From Gibbula magus (lineage: Eukaryota; Mollusca; Gastropoda; Trochida; Trochidae), in the NCBI GenBank assembly GCA_936450465.1, contig OW388297.1, positions 49,573,630-49,637,629 on the forward strand: a DNA stretch of 64,000 nt, given 5' to 3'. Numbering within the stretch: position 1 is the first letter of the stretch; each line of letters begins with the position of its first letter. Both the position numbers and the translations under genes were made by a program. Below are positions 45,222-57,564 of the stretch, piece by piece. The notes below the pieces were generated by a model that made no database searches, had not been told where the DNA came from, and worked only from the letters and a program-made list of their open reading frames with translations.

Positions 45222-45758
45222 ATAAATACACTATCAATAAAAACTAGTTATGTAGTATATAAACACAGTTTATTACTCACGTAGGTGTGTAACCAATGAT
45301 TATTATATTAAAAATGATATATAATATTATGTATTAATTTGTTCACCATGATTTGATTTTATCATCAGTTGGTGTTACATGGTAAGTACGAAGCACAAAC
45401 CTTTTGTCATGAAAAACGAAAACTCCGTGATCATAGAGGGAACTATAAGTACATTTTACGCATTTCGAATCTTTTAATTTTCATTTTAATTTTGTCCAAA
45501 ATGATGCGTGATCATGTGGTAATTATTCTAAATGTATGATATATTATAATGTGGAAAATGAGGAACATACAGTGTATCCCTGGGAAATTGCAAGGCACTT
45601 CATACACATTGCACTTAGTTGACCCAGCAGTGTAAATGGGTACCTGAAAGCAGACTACGTCGCCCGAGGCGCTTTGTAGCCGCATGGAAAGTATAATTCC
45701 CTCAGGTTTATCGTGTATCGTAAGTAAGCAGTGCCTCGGACTGGATTTTAAGCATTAA
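45222..45758. other. non-coding, nothing recognised
   Basis: No supported gene or repeat. Confidence 0.4.
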
Positions 45759-46074
45759 AGGGGCAGTAGCACGTTTTTTGGCAAATGTCCTTTTTATAAT
45801 GATAGTTTATGTCATTTAAATTTACTTCAGAGGGTAAAACATCTTATTACACACAGACCAATTATCTGTAGTGGTGTTTGCGTATAAAGCAAAACTTGCA
45901 TGGCGACCATTTTTATGAGAACACATTTTAGTATTTCTAATTACAAAAACGATTCCCATGGCTTTACCGAACCATGCACACTCATTTTAGAGTAGGGTGT
46001 TTTACTATTACTGAAATTTAAAAAATATATATTTCATCAACTTATTTAAGCGAAAAAAACGTGCTACTGCCTCT
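45759..46074 (+). mobile_element. TTAA element family A, copy 4
   Basis: 316 bases between TTAA motifs (45755-45758 and 46075-46078). Ends are AGGGGCAGTAGCACG and the complement of AGAGGCAGTAGCACG. Slightly shorter interior than the other copies. Confidence 0.92.
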
Positions 46075-46350
46075 TTAAAAAGAACATAAGAATTATTAAT
46101 AAATCATCATAGTTTGTCTAGTTTTGCCAAAATGACATTTGAGGATATAGCACCCTTTGTAAACTCATGCTGTTGATGTATGATCAAAACATTTGAATTC
46201 TTTTATTGTATGTATTCCGGTGACAAGGTAGTAATAATTGCATTCACGTGTGTATTGTCATGTTTGGTAACTACAATGTAGGAAAAATAAAGTTTTTGAC
46301 GTTGATGTTGGTGTGTACTATGATTTGCGACGTCATCATAATACTATTAA

Positions 46351-46845
46351 AGATGCATCCATTTTGTTTCGTAAAATATTATTTGGCTTTACTATGTGCC
46401 AACAAACGATATGTGCTTATTTCAGACCAAATAAGATGGCTCAACTTGCATATTCATCCTTAATCGCAAAATATATCACAATACTATCGAACAACATCAT
46501 TATACATGTGCAGAAACCGAAACTACACGTTTCATTTACATGCACGGTACATGTAGTTATAACAGCTATTAAACATTATCGACCCAAAGGTGCCTTTTGG
46601 TCCGTTTTAATTAAGTTTCCAAAATTATGTTTGACGAATTGACGCGCGCCACTCGTGGTGCATTGTCCGGTTTTCGATCAGAAATCACTACTTTTATACT
46701 TTTATACCGTTGGTTAACTGAGCCGACTATCATGAAAATGGCAATTTCGGCAACAGTCGGTACTTTTCGACAAAATACCACAATTCATAACTTTTGGCAC
46801 ACGCTCGTATGTGACCCCAGACAACAAATAGATGTTCATGTACCT
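46351..46845 (-). mobile_element. TTAA element family K, copy 2
   Basis: Left end TTAA-AGATGCATCC and right end 'catgtacct' near 46845. The interior is the reverse complement of K1 (GTGCAGAAACCGAAACTACAC, GCATTGTCCGGTTTTCGATC). The right TTAA is lost or mutated (TCAATTAA). Frames through it are not genes. Confidence 0.82.
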
Positions 46846-46872
46846 TCAATTAAACATGTTCCCTCTAATAGA

Positions 46873-47198
46873 GGTGAGGTGAGGTGAGGTGAGGTGAGTT
46901 GGGGCTTAACGCCGCTTTCAAGATTAGTTCACTTACATAGCGGCTGCTAGTATTATGGCAGGGAGAAAGCCCGCAATGCTATGTGGCTATGCATTGCAGT
47001 GAAACCTGCGAGCATCGGCTGGAACTAGCGAACCATGGGTGGTACTACTCTGAAATTCAGTGTAGCATTGCACCCAAACCTTATTGCTTGTAGAACAGTT
47101 CTCTACTGCAGACAAAGTTGCCGTGCCCCTGGCGGGATTCGCACCCCGGACCTCTTGATCCGAAGCCGAAAGCGCTAACCACTGCGCTATCCCGCCCC
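46873..47198 (-). mobile_element. tRNA-derived SINE, copy 3, 14-bp target duplication
   Basis: Starts on the minus strand at 47198 with GGGGCGGGATAGCGCAGTGG, an intact A-box region, then GGGGTGCGAATCCCGCC (B box), the conserved body, and a (CACCT)n-type tail at 46873-46900. TTCCCTCTAATAGA is repeated perfectly at 46859-46872 and 47199-47212. The intact promoter boxes and perfect duplication suggest a young insertion. Confidence 0.95.
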
Positions 47199-47212
47199 TT
47201 CCCTCTAATAGA

Positions 47213-47626
47213 AAATGAAGTATTAATTTAAGATATTGTTTAGAACATTTTTTAATATTCAGTCTCTTCTATACCACCTTAAATTCTTGTTTAACACATA
47301 CACATATAGAGCATACAGTTGTCATGGCAAAAAGTAATCATCTTAATTAATTGACATTCCTTCCACATGAATATAACGGTTTCCTTATTGTCTGGAAAAC
47401 TATTCGTCATAATGAAAGTATATTCCGATAAAAATGGATTATAATGATTGAATGTTAACATAAGGAACACGTTGTCAAGATATCATTCATTACACACTAT
47501 CAATCATTACGACTGTCTAAACTGTTTAACAATTCAGGTTCATTGGCGATGGTACGGATGTAACATAATCCTGTTCATTCGGGGTTAATGGATTATTATA
47601 CCTTGACCTTAAAAATGGTTTCTTAA
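47213..47626. other. non-coding, nothing recognised
   Basis: No supported gene or repeat. Confidence 0.4.
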
Positions 47627-47981
47627 AGGGGCAGTAGCACGGTTTTTGCAAATTTTATTTTTGCAAATTTCCCATTTAAAATGATAGTTTATGTCATTTA
47701 TATTTACTTTAGAGGGTAAAACATCTTATTACACAAACCAATTATCCGTAGTGGTAATAACAAAGTTTCGTTTAAAGCAAAAATTGCATGGCGGCCATTT
47801 TATTGTGAACACATTTTATTATTTTTATTGACAAAAACAATTCCCATGGCTTAACGGAACCATGTAAACACATTTTTTAACTTGATTTTCCGAAGAGAGA
47901 AGGGTGTTTTACTATTGGTGACATTATTTTTCAAATACATTTCATTGACTTATTTCAGCGAAAAAACGCGCTACTGCTCCT
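47627..47981 (+). mobile_element. TTAA element family A, copy 5
   Basis: 355 bases between TTAA motifs (47623-47626 and 47982-47985). Ends are AGGGGCAGTAGCACG and the complement of AGGAGCAGTAGCGCG. Highly similar to copy 6 located 400 bases away in the same orientation. Confidence 0.92.
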
Positions 47982-48376
47982 TTAAGCCTGTCTTCAGTTA
48001 AAATACTTTGATCGTTGGTGTCATACATGAATATGCATGAAAAATGTAAATTTATTACTGGTTGACACATTATTTTGTCGTAACACATGATTATAAACTA
48101 AAAGAGTACGTTAGTTACTTATATTAAATATTTACGTTTGTATTATCATATTAGGGAAACGTTTTGGTTGAGTACAGATATTTACAGTATTCTGAATCAT
48201 TAAGATTAAAATAATATTTCAAAGGATTCAAATGTCTTACATTTGAATTTACAATATAGTATACATGCATATTATATAAACTATTAGGTAGAAATATGTC
48301 GGATGTCGATATTGCAGTAATGATCTTATAATTAGTTTTTCTAAATATAACTTACATTTTGATTGATCGGTCTTAA

Positions 48377-48731
48377 AGGCGCTGTAGCACGTCTTTTGCA
48401 AATTTTATTTTTTCAAATTTCTCATTTATAATGATAGTTTATGTCATTTATATTTTCTTTAGAGGGTAAAACATCTTATTACACAAACCAAGTATCCGTA
48501 GTGGTAATAACAGTGTTGCGTATAAAGCCAAAATTGCATGGCGGCCATTTTATTGTGAACACAATTTATTATTTCGAATGACAAAAAACGATTCCCATGG
48601 CTTTACGAACCATGTACACTCATTTTTTAGATTGATTTTCCGAAGAGGGAAGGGTGTTTTACTGTTGGTGAGATTAATTTCGAATTACATTTCATCGACT
48701 TATTTCACGGGAAAAACGTTCTACTGCCCCT
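48377..48731 (+). mobile_element. TTAA element family A, copy 6, with a B-type left end
   Basis: 355 bases between TTAA motifs. The interior is family A, but the left terminus reads AGGCGCTGTAGCACG (the B-type end) while the right is the complement of AGGGGCAGTAGAACG. Confidence 0.9.
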
Positions 48732-48735
48732 TTAA

Positions 48736-50840
48736 CATCAATTCATAATTTGAGATCCTCGAGTTAACCATATATATTAACCGTTTCAAACCTAGATATT
48801 GTCCGTCACACGACAGTAAACGTAAAAGATAGAAAATACCCTTTAACATTATTACATTGCTATCTTTATAACATATACAGAAGGAACGACACTGTGGATC
48901 CTGCCATAGGACCGGAAGTGGAAACTTGGATCAGTCTACGAATTTTCAAAAACATATATTAGCCAGAAAACTAGTTTAAGCAGTAACGGTCCTGTGGCAG
49001 GACCCGTTTCGTACCTGCTTGTTATGTTTTATAGATTAATAAGTACATGTATATCTATAAATCGGGTCTGCGCCTATAGAAAATATGTAATGGGGTAAAA
49101 TGTTAATGAAACATTCTGGGCCTGTTCTTGTCTTTACACTAAAAATCTGACAGAGGTTTTTATTTTTTATTTTAGATGACAAATACATAAGACGTCCACA
49201 TTCCAGCTGATAAAGAAGTGAGCATATTAGGCTATGCGATGCGTCATGTATCTTCACAATAAACAAGTTGTTATCAATATAATCTTGTTTTCTTCTGACT
49301 GAGAATATCGCAAAAACAAATAAGAATTTCTCGCCGTTCGTTGTTTATCTTATTCTAGTTACCAATCAAGACTGGTATTTTGATTCAAAGTTCAGGACTA
49401 CGAACAAATGACGTCATAGAAAATAATATGACGTAACGAATGTCCTTAAATTAAGGCGGAGACGGAGTGAGTAAAGCGTTTAGAATATTTACCTTATTAT
49501 GTAACATTACTGTTTACAAAAATAAATGGCCACATTTGAAATTCTAACAAAGGGAATTACACACTTACAAGGCGTGATATATACAAGCATGACTTTAACG
49601 GTTTTCATGCTCATTGATGTGTCAAACAAACTTCAACGTGAAATATACAACTGCATGCTTTTCATGCCGACATTCTTGACACCTGGCAAGGCAAGTGGGA
49701 ATTGTCTTGTTGTATTCTATGTTTACAATTCAGACAAGTTCTTAACAACATTTCCACAATATGTTATGACTAACTTTTTAAAAGTTCGTATCCTTAGTTT
49801 TCAATTTCCAAGTGATAATGAAGTCATTATTCGCAGTAGATGACATAATATAAGTATGACATTGATGAAGTCTATGTAATAAATACTTAAATATTATAGT
49901 TAAATTGGATGAAACAATTCTTTAATGATAAAAATCCTCTAAACCTACCTTGCTTTAAAGTTACGTCGTTTAAAGGTAATTGAAAGACAAAAGTTGTCCA
50001 AAGTGTGTATATACGTCCGCATGTATCGTGGCTTCATGGTACAACTGAGGTCGCACATTTTACATGGGAGACGCGTTATGATAAATGACGGCCTGGGGCG
50101 GTAAGAATTGTCGCATTTGCTGTTTCAGTTACAACATTAAAGCTACAATACGTACAATAGAATAAATATATAAATATGGGATAGGTGAATTATGAATGTA
50201 CTTATGAACTGCAGTTGTATTTATATGATTTTGATAAATGCACTAAATGACACGCTTTTTGCACTTTGATTGAAGGGAGAGTGCGTTCAATTATACAGTT
50301 GATCATTTTGAACAATTTATCAATCCCAATATTTATGGAAATTCTTACAAGAAAGTTCAGGTTATAGATAAGCAATATATATAAATAGTTCAGCGTCTGT
50401 TATAGTGGCAATTCATGAGTATTAATTAGTTAGTTTGACAGTCAGTATTAGATTGCTCATAAACTGTCAACTTGATCAGATTTTTAATGTTATTAAGAAT
50501 ATAATTCAATAATGTATGTAGATGATTGCTTGTAGGTGATGTACATTGAACTGTGCTGATACTAAATCCTTTGAAATCCAGTTTCTAACGATAAACTACA
50601 TGTACTTGGCAATAGATCATATCTGTTGTCCAGAACGACGATGACGCATTTGATTACTTTACCGACGAGAGCGTGGCATAAGTGCTTTCGAATGGTAAAA
50701 CAGTGAAAATGTGAAATGAGTGGTAACATTTGAAAATGAGCTAGAGGACTGAAATAATTTAATCAATTTGACTTTTGGATGTTTGAAATATGTTATTGTA
50801 ATGATTCTCATTGTCAAAGAATAATAACAACAAAGCTTAA
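48736..50840. other. non-coding, nothing firmly recognised
   Basis: Near 48.89-49.01 kb GGATCCTGCCATAGGACCGG and GGTCCTGTGGCAGGACCC form an imperfect inverted repeat about 80 bases apart. A 105-residue AT-rich frame at 49526-49843 has no support beyond length. Otherwise nothing. Confidence 0.4.
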
Positions 50841-51334
50841 AGGCACTGTAGCGCGTGTTTCACACATCACGTTTTCCTCAAATTTACAATTTATAATTAA
50901 AGTTTAAATCTATTGTTAGGTTAGAAGGTAATACTCTCATTACACGAGCCGATAAGCGGCATCAATAGAAAACGGTTATCCGCATTGGATGAAAATGGTG
51001 CGACGTATAAAGCGACAGTGGTGTGGAACTCTTCAATGTGAGAGGTAGATTTGAAGGTCTCATGCGAATTTGAGAGTTCGGACAACAAGATGGTTGACCA
51101 TTTCATCTGCTCGTGAGTGTTTAGGTATGGCTACATCAGTCAGATCACTTGAACTACCTTCGAGCGGCCATTTAATGTGAACACAATGGCCGCTCGAAGG
51201 GAATTGGACTCGCATGGCTTAACTGAACCATGTACATTCGTTTTATAACTATTTTTTTTATTGATTGATGATTAATTTTTAGCCATTATTTAAACTTCTT
51301 TACATTTTCGTAAGAACTGCCTGCTATAGCGCCT
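50841..51334 (-). mobile_element. TTAA element family B, copy 4
   Basis: 494 bases between TTAA motifs (50837-50840 and 51335-51338). Ends are AGGCACTGTAGCGCG and the complement of AGGCGCTATAGCAGG. The interior is inverted relative to copy 2. A central hairpin, GAGCGGCCATT...AATGGCCGCTC, lies near 51160-51200. Confidence 0.88.
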
Positions 51335-51338
51335 TTAA

Positions 51339-52557
51339 CGTATCAGTGTTTTGTAATGTAACAAAATACTTTGAAGCGCTCATAAAATATCCAAAAAGAC
51401 AACCCCACGCAATGCAATAATTGAGTAAAAAAAACATTTGCAGTCCCTAATCAAAATGTTTTACTAATACACATTGACATATCAATAAATGTTAAGAAAG
51501 AACCAAAATCGTTTCATTCATAAAAGATTAATCACAATATAAAATTTAATTTTTGAACACGAACCTGAATAATCTATCATATTTTAAACGGCACCAATAA
51601 TCAATAACATTGTCAATGTATGAAGTACTGTAGTTGGTATAATCAATTATGCAGAGATTATATCGCCACGTCTAAACCATGGAAACGATTTTTAATTGAA
51701 TTTGAAGTTGTTAATCACTGACACGATCATTGTATTTGTGAAGGTATTTTAATAAATTTTGATACACACAGTTATTGAGTAATTATGAGCTTCATGATCA
51801 AAATGCTTACACTAGTTTCAACAAAAAGCATAAGAGAACATTATTTTCTGGAAAACAACTTGTTTTAATTGTGAGCACATGAGAATGATGAAATTGAGAA
51901 TACAAATTATGAAAACGCATCTTCTGAGAATACAACTTCTTTATTGTGAAGAGTCACGGCGTTTCAAACGATATGCCTGTTCCTTCATCGGATGAATACT
52001 TCTAAATAGTCACTATCCACCTAGATGCAGATAGTCGAAACCCTTTTAGTGCTAAGATTGCCTTACGACCTGTCTTAGTTAAGACAGCTTTGGAAATCTA
52101 AGCCCTTGTGAATGCGTTGGTATACACTTCGAAAAGTCCTGTCTCTTTATAATAAATAAGAACATATGTTTTTCTTATGTATTTCAAAATTTGTATTCGA
52201 AATTCCTTAAAATAAAATAAAATAGAAATTGATAGAATTCAAGAAAAAAAAAACCCATTTCAGTTGTCCAACATTTACAATGAATTAGTCCAAAAAGATC
52301 TACATTGTACTTCTCTCTCTAATAATGTATTATGACGGGTATCATAGCCAATTAAAATTTCATGAAATCACTCTATGTTGTTTTAAAGTGATTGATCATG
52401 AGATGAATTCAGAGTCATGATAGACTGACTGTGAGCTGTCTCTAGTCCGAAATAAGCTGAGATGTACAACCTAACGATTCTGACAAACTTAATGATTTAT
52501 AATTGGATACGCGATCCGATCGAAATATGCAAGAAAATTGCAAAGATACTATTTGGA

Positions 52558-52561
<4 letters not shown>
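51339..52561. other. non-coding, nothing recognised
   Basis: 1.2 kb of AT-rich DNA with no supported gene or repeat. Confidence 0.4.

Positions 52562-52650
<89 letters not shown>
52562..52650. repeat. (AT)n microsatellite
   Basis: About 44 uninterrupted AT units. Confidence 0.98.
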
Positions 52651-52653
<3 letters not shown>

Positions 52654-53036
52654 TTATACATAAAATGTTGTATTTAATCTTTGTCATCAATAAATGGTTT
52701 CATTTGGAGATTAAACTGCTTCGGTGATATTTTGACGCTTCAGCTGGTTCCAACAATGGGTATATTACTGCCTCCATTTAAAGCAATTACTGTACACATT
52801 GGAACAATGGCCCAGTGAGATTGAGCGTGGGTGTTGACTGTAGATACACATTTACAAATCAAATCAAAAGTGAAGATGTTCGCTGCAATGAACATCCTGT
52901 CCGTAAAATTGTACTTATGTGTGAATATATATATATTATTTTGAATAAGTAAATGTTTTCAAGATGGCATCACATCAGTTTGAAATACATTATGTATAAA
53001 ATCATTTAATACTATTTATATCGAAGAAATCGCGTT

Positions 53037-53406
53037 GAAGTCGCTGTAGGACGTATTTTGCATATTTCGTTTTTTGCTTTTTGAAATTAAAGTTATACAA
53101 AATATTTTATGTTAGAGGGTAAAATATATCATTACACGAGCTGATAAGTCGTATCCATAGAAAACAGCTATCGTATTGGATGGAAATAGTGCGACGTATA
53201 AAGCGGCAGTGATGTGGGACTCTTCAGTGTGAGAGGTAGATTTGTAGGTCTGATGCGAATTTGAGAGCTAAGACAGCAAGAATATATCATGGTATCATAT
53301 TCAAAACTTTGAGTGTTTAGGTATCGCTACAGCGGTCAGTACATTTGAACTGCCTTCTCGCGGCCATTTGAATGAGGACACATTCAAATGGTTTAAACAT
53401 ATTTTT
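53037..53406 (-). mobile_element. TTAA element family B, copy 5 (interrupted, truncated)
   Basis: Starts AAGTCGCTGTAGGACG and contains 'tcttcagtgtgagaggtaga' and CGCGGCCATTTGAATG, as in copy 4. Element C3 is inserted after 53406, and no clear right end follows. Confidence 0.75.
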
Positions 53407-53568
53407 CAGTCTGATTAAAATCGACCTTGTTCCGAGGAATAAAATTTGCAAAATAATATATCTACCGGGATACGAACAGGTTCTGTAGATTCCTCGCGAC
53501 AAGGTCTGAGAACATCCCGTATTTTGCAATTTTTATTCCACGGAAAACCGTAGATTTTAATCAGACTG
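53407..53568. mobile_element. inverted-repeat element C, copy 3 (internally deleted)
   Basis: Only 162 bases: both CAGTCTG ends, about 115 bases of the left arm and about 45 of the right. ACATATTTTT is repeated perfectly at 53397-53406 and 53569-53578. The gene-like interior of copies 1 and 2 is absent. Confidence 0.93.
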
Positions 53569-53578
53569 ACATATTTTT

Positions 53579-53945
53579 ATTCATGAAATGAATTGGGATT
53601 GGTGAACAAGCTGTATAGCTTATATTAACACCGCTCCCATACAACATATGATACAGAATGAAATACAAAGTGACATCAATGATAAAGATTGTTATAAATA
53701 ACAGAATGTATACATGCTCCAATTAGGGTAACAGTAATATTATCAAGTAATCAAACATAGGAAATTGTGTTTGGAATGGTTTATCATCTCATCTGAAGAA
53801 ATACAAAGATTTAATGATATTATATAGTAGAAATACATAGCAACGGGGCAGTGTGTCCACGTCTCACATGCAGAACTAGAAATCAAACAATCAGGTGAAT
53901 GTTAAAATTTTAATCGTTGTGTTTTGGTGATGGAACTGTTGATTT
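53579..53945. other. non-coding; may include the 3' end of LINE 2
   Basis: No recognisable family. The 3' UTR of LINE 2 probably ends in this stretch, but I see no clear tail or duplication. Confidence 0.35.
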
Positions 53946-54394
53946 AGATTATGCTAAAGTTCTTTGTTTCCATACAAAATGGTCTCCAGGCTATAACCTG
54001 TGATATAAAAGTACATACTATGTCTTAGGTGATCATAATTACTGCATGTGAGGGCGTTTTCAGTCTGATATCCACATGAGCAGCAAGAACTTTCCAATAT
54101 ATGTCGGTTATATTTGTCGGAATTGAGATCGCTACAACCGAGTCTGAGACGGCAGGGAGCAATTTGGCAAAATCGTGTTCCGTAGTTTAAATTAAAATAA
54201 ATCTTGTTTTCAGTTTTAGCGATTAATGTTTTGAATTCTGGCAAAGTGCATGACTCTTTTGAATTTGGAAGAGTATTCCAAATATTTATTGTGTCAGGTA
54301 AAAATGATCTTGCGTAAGTTCGGCTGTAAATTCCTTGTACTTCTGAACTGTTTCTTAAGTTATATCTTGCAGTTTCGTAAACGGAATTAGGAAC

Positions 54395-56078
54395 TCAATT
54401 ACATAGATAATCTGGGAGTTGACCGTTGTACATTTTAAAGAAAATGGATAATTTTTGACAGTATCTTCTTTCATAAAGAGACTGAAATTTGGTTTCGCTA
54501 TAAATTGTATTATAACTCGTGCCTCGAACGGCACCACAAATCGTTCTCAGGGCATCCAAATGCAAGTTTTCTAATATTCGCGATTGTTCAGACGTACAGT
54601 TGTCCCAAATGTGTGAACAATAGTCAAATATCGGCAAAATATACGACTTATACATTGTATCCAAGGTTTTACGTGTTAATCGGTATTTGAAACTTCTCAG
54701 ACAACTGATCATAGGGCGAACTTTTCGTACAATATCATCAATATGCTTATTCCATGCGCAGTCGCTTTGGAGTGTTATGCCTAAATGTTTATGACTTTGG
54801 ACTTTCACAGATGGTTTAGCTTTGCGTGAGAACTGAATAGATTCGGTTTTGTTTGGGTTAAACGTGATCTGCCACTTACGGGCCCATTGTGAAAATTTAT
54901 CTAAATCGTTGTTAAGACAAGTAGCAGAAACAATTGGATCTTCAATGATAACGTATAATGAAGTGTCATCAGCAAAGAGACGAATGTTACTGTCAATATC
55001 ACATACAATATCATTAATGTATATCAGGAATAGAAGTGGCCCCAGGACTGAGCCCTGGGGTACTCCGGCCAGGACAGCTTTATTATCGGATTTATACCCC
55101 TTAATTGCTACCCGTTGAATCCTAGATAACTTTCGAACCATTTCAATAGTTCGCCTTGGATACCGTAAGTTTTCAGCTTATGAATGATTCCTTTATGCCA
55201 GACCTTAACGAAAGCTTTACTTATATCACAGAAACTGCTCTAACTTATTTTCCTTCGTCAATAGCTTTAGCTAATGAAATTATACAGATAGGTCAACTGA
55301 TTTGATGTCGAATCTCCTGGCATGAATCATGATTGTAAATCTGACAATAAGTCATTATCTCTAAGGAAATTGAATACATACTTAAATACACATTTCTCAA
55401 ATACTTTTGATAAACAAGATGTAAGTGCAACAGGGCGGTAGTTTGAGCATTCATGTACACTAGTCTATCTTTTTTGTGAAGAGGTATAACCAATGCTTCT
55501 TTCCATGAACAGGGGAACACTGACTGGCTAAGCGATAAATTGAAAAGTTTCGTTAGTATTAATGTTAGACTATTTGAGGTATATCTGAGAACTTTATTTC
55601 CTATTCCGTCTGGACCGGTTGCTTTTGTTGTGTTTAGTGACAGTAGAATATCTCTAACGTCATTGTTGGTTAAAGTGATATTGCTTAAGGTTGACTTACT
55701 AGGCACTTTTATTTCGGGCAAATCGCGATCTGGATCTTCAATAGTCGACTGTGTGGTGAAAAAGTTATTGAAAACATTTGCAATTTCTTCAGGGTCATTA
55801 TAGACTGTATCATTAGAGATAATTGTTGGAAATTGGGTGTCATCGTTACGTGATTTTATAAACGATTTAGTCAGGCGCCACCAAGTTTTGGTACCAAGCG
55901 AGTTGTTAACAGAATCTTCAATTTTAGAAACGAATAATTGTTTAGCAGTTCTGATAGCGGATGTAACATTATTTCTTGCTGATCTGAAATTAGCCCACTT
56001 CGTTGGATGATTGGTTCTCTTCGCCATTTTATTTAAGCGGTTACGCTTCCGAATTAACGATCGTATTTGACTTGTCAT
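54395..56078 (-). pseudogene. LINE 2 reverse transcriptase, broken
   Basis: The upper part (56078 to about 55390) has a basic spacer (IRKRNRLNKMAKRT), then RT blocks TTKATGPDGIGNKVLR, SLSQSVFPCSWKEALVIPLHKK. A frame change and a deletion-like gap follow. About 55250-55200 reads DISKAF-VKVWH, where the usual Asp after KAF is Val. The lower part (55141-54395) has AVLAGVPQGSVLGPLLFLIYIND and the catalytic FADDTSLY, then WQITFNPNKTESI, HLGITL and the thumb region (YILPIFDYCSHIWDN). Stops and shifts make it non-functional. Confidence 0.88.
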
Positions 56079-56589
56079 CCAAATAGGATATGCAGGTCTG
56101 ATAGTTACAATCTTATTTGGTATATGTTCATCGCAGATTTGTCTTGTAGCAGATGTAAAACCGATTGCAATAATAAATTTATTTAATTATATCAACATTA
56201 TGAGAAGAAAATAAGTTGTCTTCATCAATGTCCTTGACACTTCTGTTCAAGTTTTCTATATTAGCCAGCGAATAGTTATAAACTTTCCTCTTATAGTTTC
56301 TAATTGAGGGAACAGATTCTTTAATTGTGACGAATATCGGACAACGGTCACTACAGATGGGGTCAAGAACCCCCGATTCACCTACAGCTTTACTATTTGG
56401 AACAAAAATCAAATCTATCAATGTACTTGAGTGTGGTGTAATTCTCGTTGGTTCTGATGTAGATTACGTTTGACATACATGTAGATCGCGACTCCGCCAC
56501 CACGAGTCTGTCTATCTTTCCTGAATGGTAGATGGTACCCTGGAAGTGTTATATCAACACTGGGGATATCTGCGTGCAACCAAGTTATA

Positions 56590-57557
56590 GCCTCGGTCCC
56601 AACCCACCGTGCGTGTTTTTGTCCGTACGGTTTTTTGGGAGCCCACGTTTCTGAAAAACGTGGGGAGGAAGTGGGAAACGCAGGGAGGGAGCAAAATCAA
56701 CGCACGTCACACGCAAGGTGTAAGTACGTTGCCCGCACGAAATGCCTGGCCGTGATCTGCTACGTGCATCGTACGTTGCGCACGTGGTAAGTGCATTGTA
56801 AGTGCTTACAACGTACTTGCACCTTGTGTGTGACGTACGATTGCCACGTTAACGTACGGATGCCGTACTTACATGAGCTGCACACGCACGATGTCCTAGC
56901 TTACACGCACGGTGTAAGTGCGTGCAAGTGCCATGAACTTAAGTTTTTCAGGCCGATTTCAGACACCCAGGTGGTAGGGGTATAGGGCTACCTTCAGGGG
57001 TTCTCTCTCAGTGCTTCTGCCTCAAATGCCGCCCATTCAACTCAGAGACTCCCGCTTCTGATGATGTATGAGCAGCTTCAAATGGCAGCGCATAATAACT
57101 GCAGAAAACAGTGCGCAACGTACGTTGTACATGCGGAGCACGTACTTACTCGGCACTGGCAACGTGAGTGTTGCATGATCATTTTTCAGTTGAAGCAGAG
57201 TAAGCACGGACGACGCACTGACAACGCAGTTGCAACGTGCGGAGCAGCACGTGCTAAGTGCGTCGTCCGTTGAGTATGTGTCCATGTGAACAACTTAAAA
57301 CACTCACAGAGTCCGTGCGTTGCGCGCACAGTGTCCGTAGAGTGCAAGCACGGAAGTTGTACGTGTGAAAAATACGCAGTCGCACGCAGCTCGCACGCAG
57401 CGAAAGTTCTGCATGCACTATAAGCGCTACGGCGTGTCTGCGTGCTCCCAAATCTGTACGGTGTCGGTACTTATAACGTACGGCTACCACTATTTTACCC
57501 ACGTTTCTGCACGTAGACAGCACGCACTTGCAAGTACGGCGGGTTGTGACCGCCGCT
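56590..57557. mobile_element. CpG-rich inverted-repeat element inserted in LINE 2
   Basis: About 970 bases with far higher GC and CpG than the surroundings. Ends are complementary: AGCCTCGGTCCCAACCCACC on one side and, read inward from 57557, AGCGGCGGTCACAACCCGCC. The interior is dense in ACGTGCG, GTACGTT and CGTGCG phrases in both orientations. The LINE 2 endonuclease frame stops at one edge (SYDVIC) and resumes at the other (TEAITWL). No transposase seen and no target duplication identified. Confidence 0.8.
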
Positions 57558-57564
57558 GACATAT

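Noticed and set aside
46248..46642. Two overlapping plus-strand frames of 71 and 109 residues
   Set aside because: They lie largely within the TTAA element K2 and have no support.
49526..49843. 105-residue frame starting with ATG
   Set aside because: AT-rich and without splice sites, family motifs or a second copy; length alone is compatible with chance.
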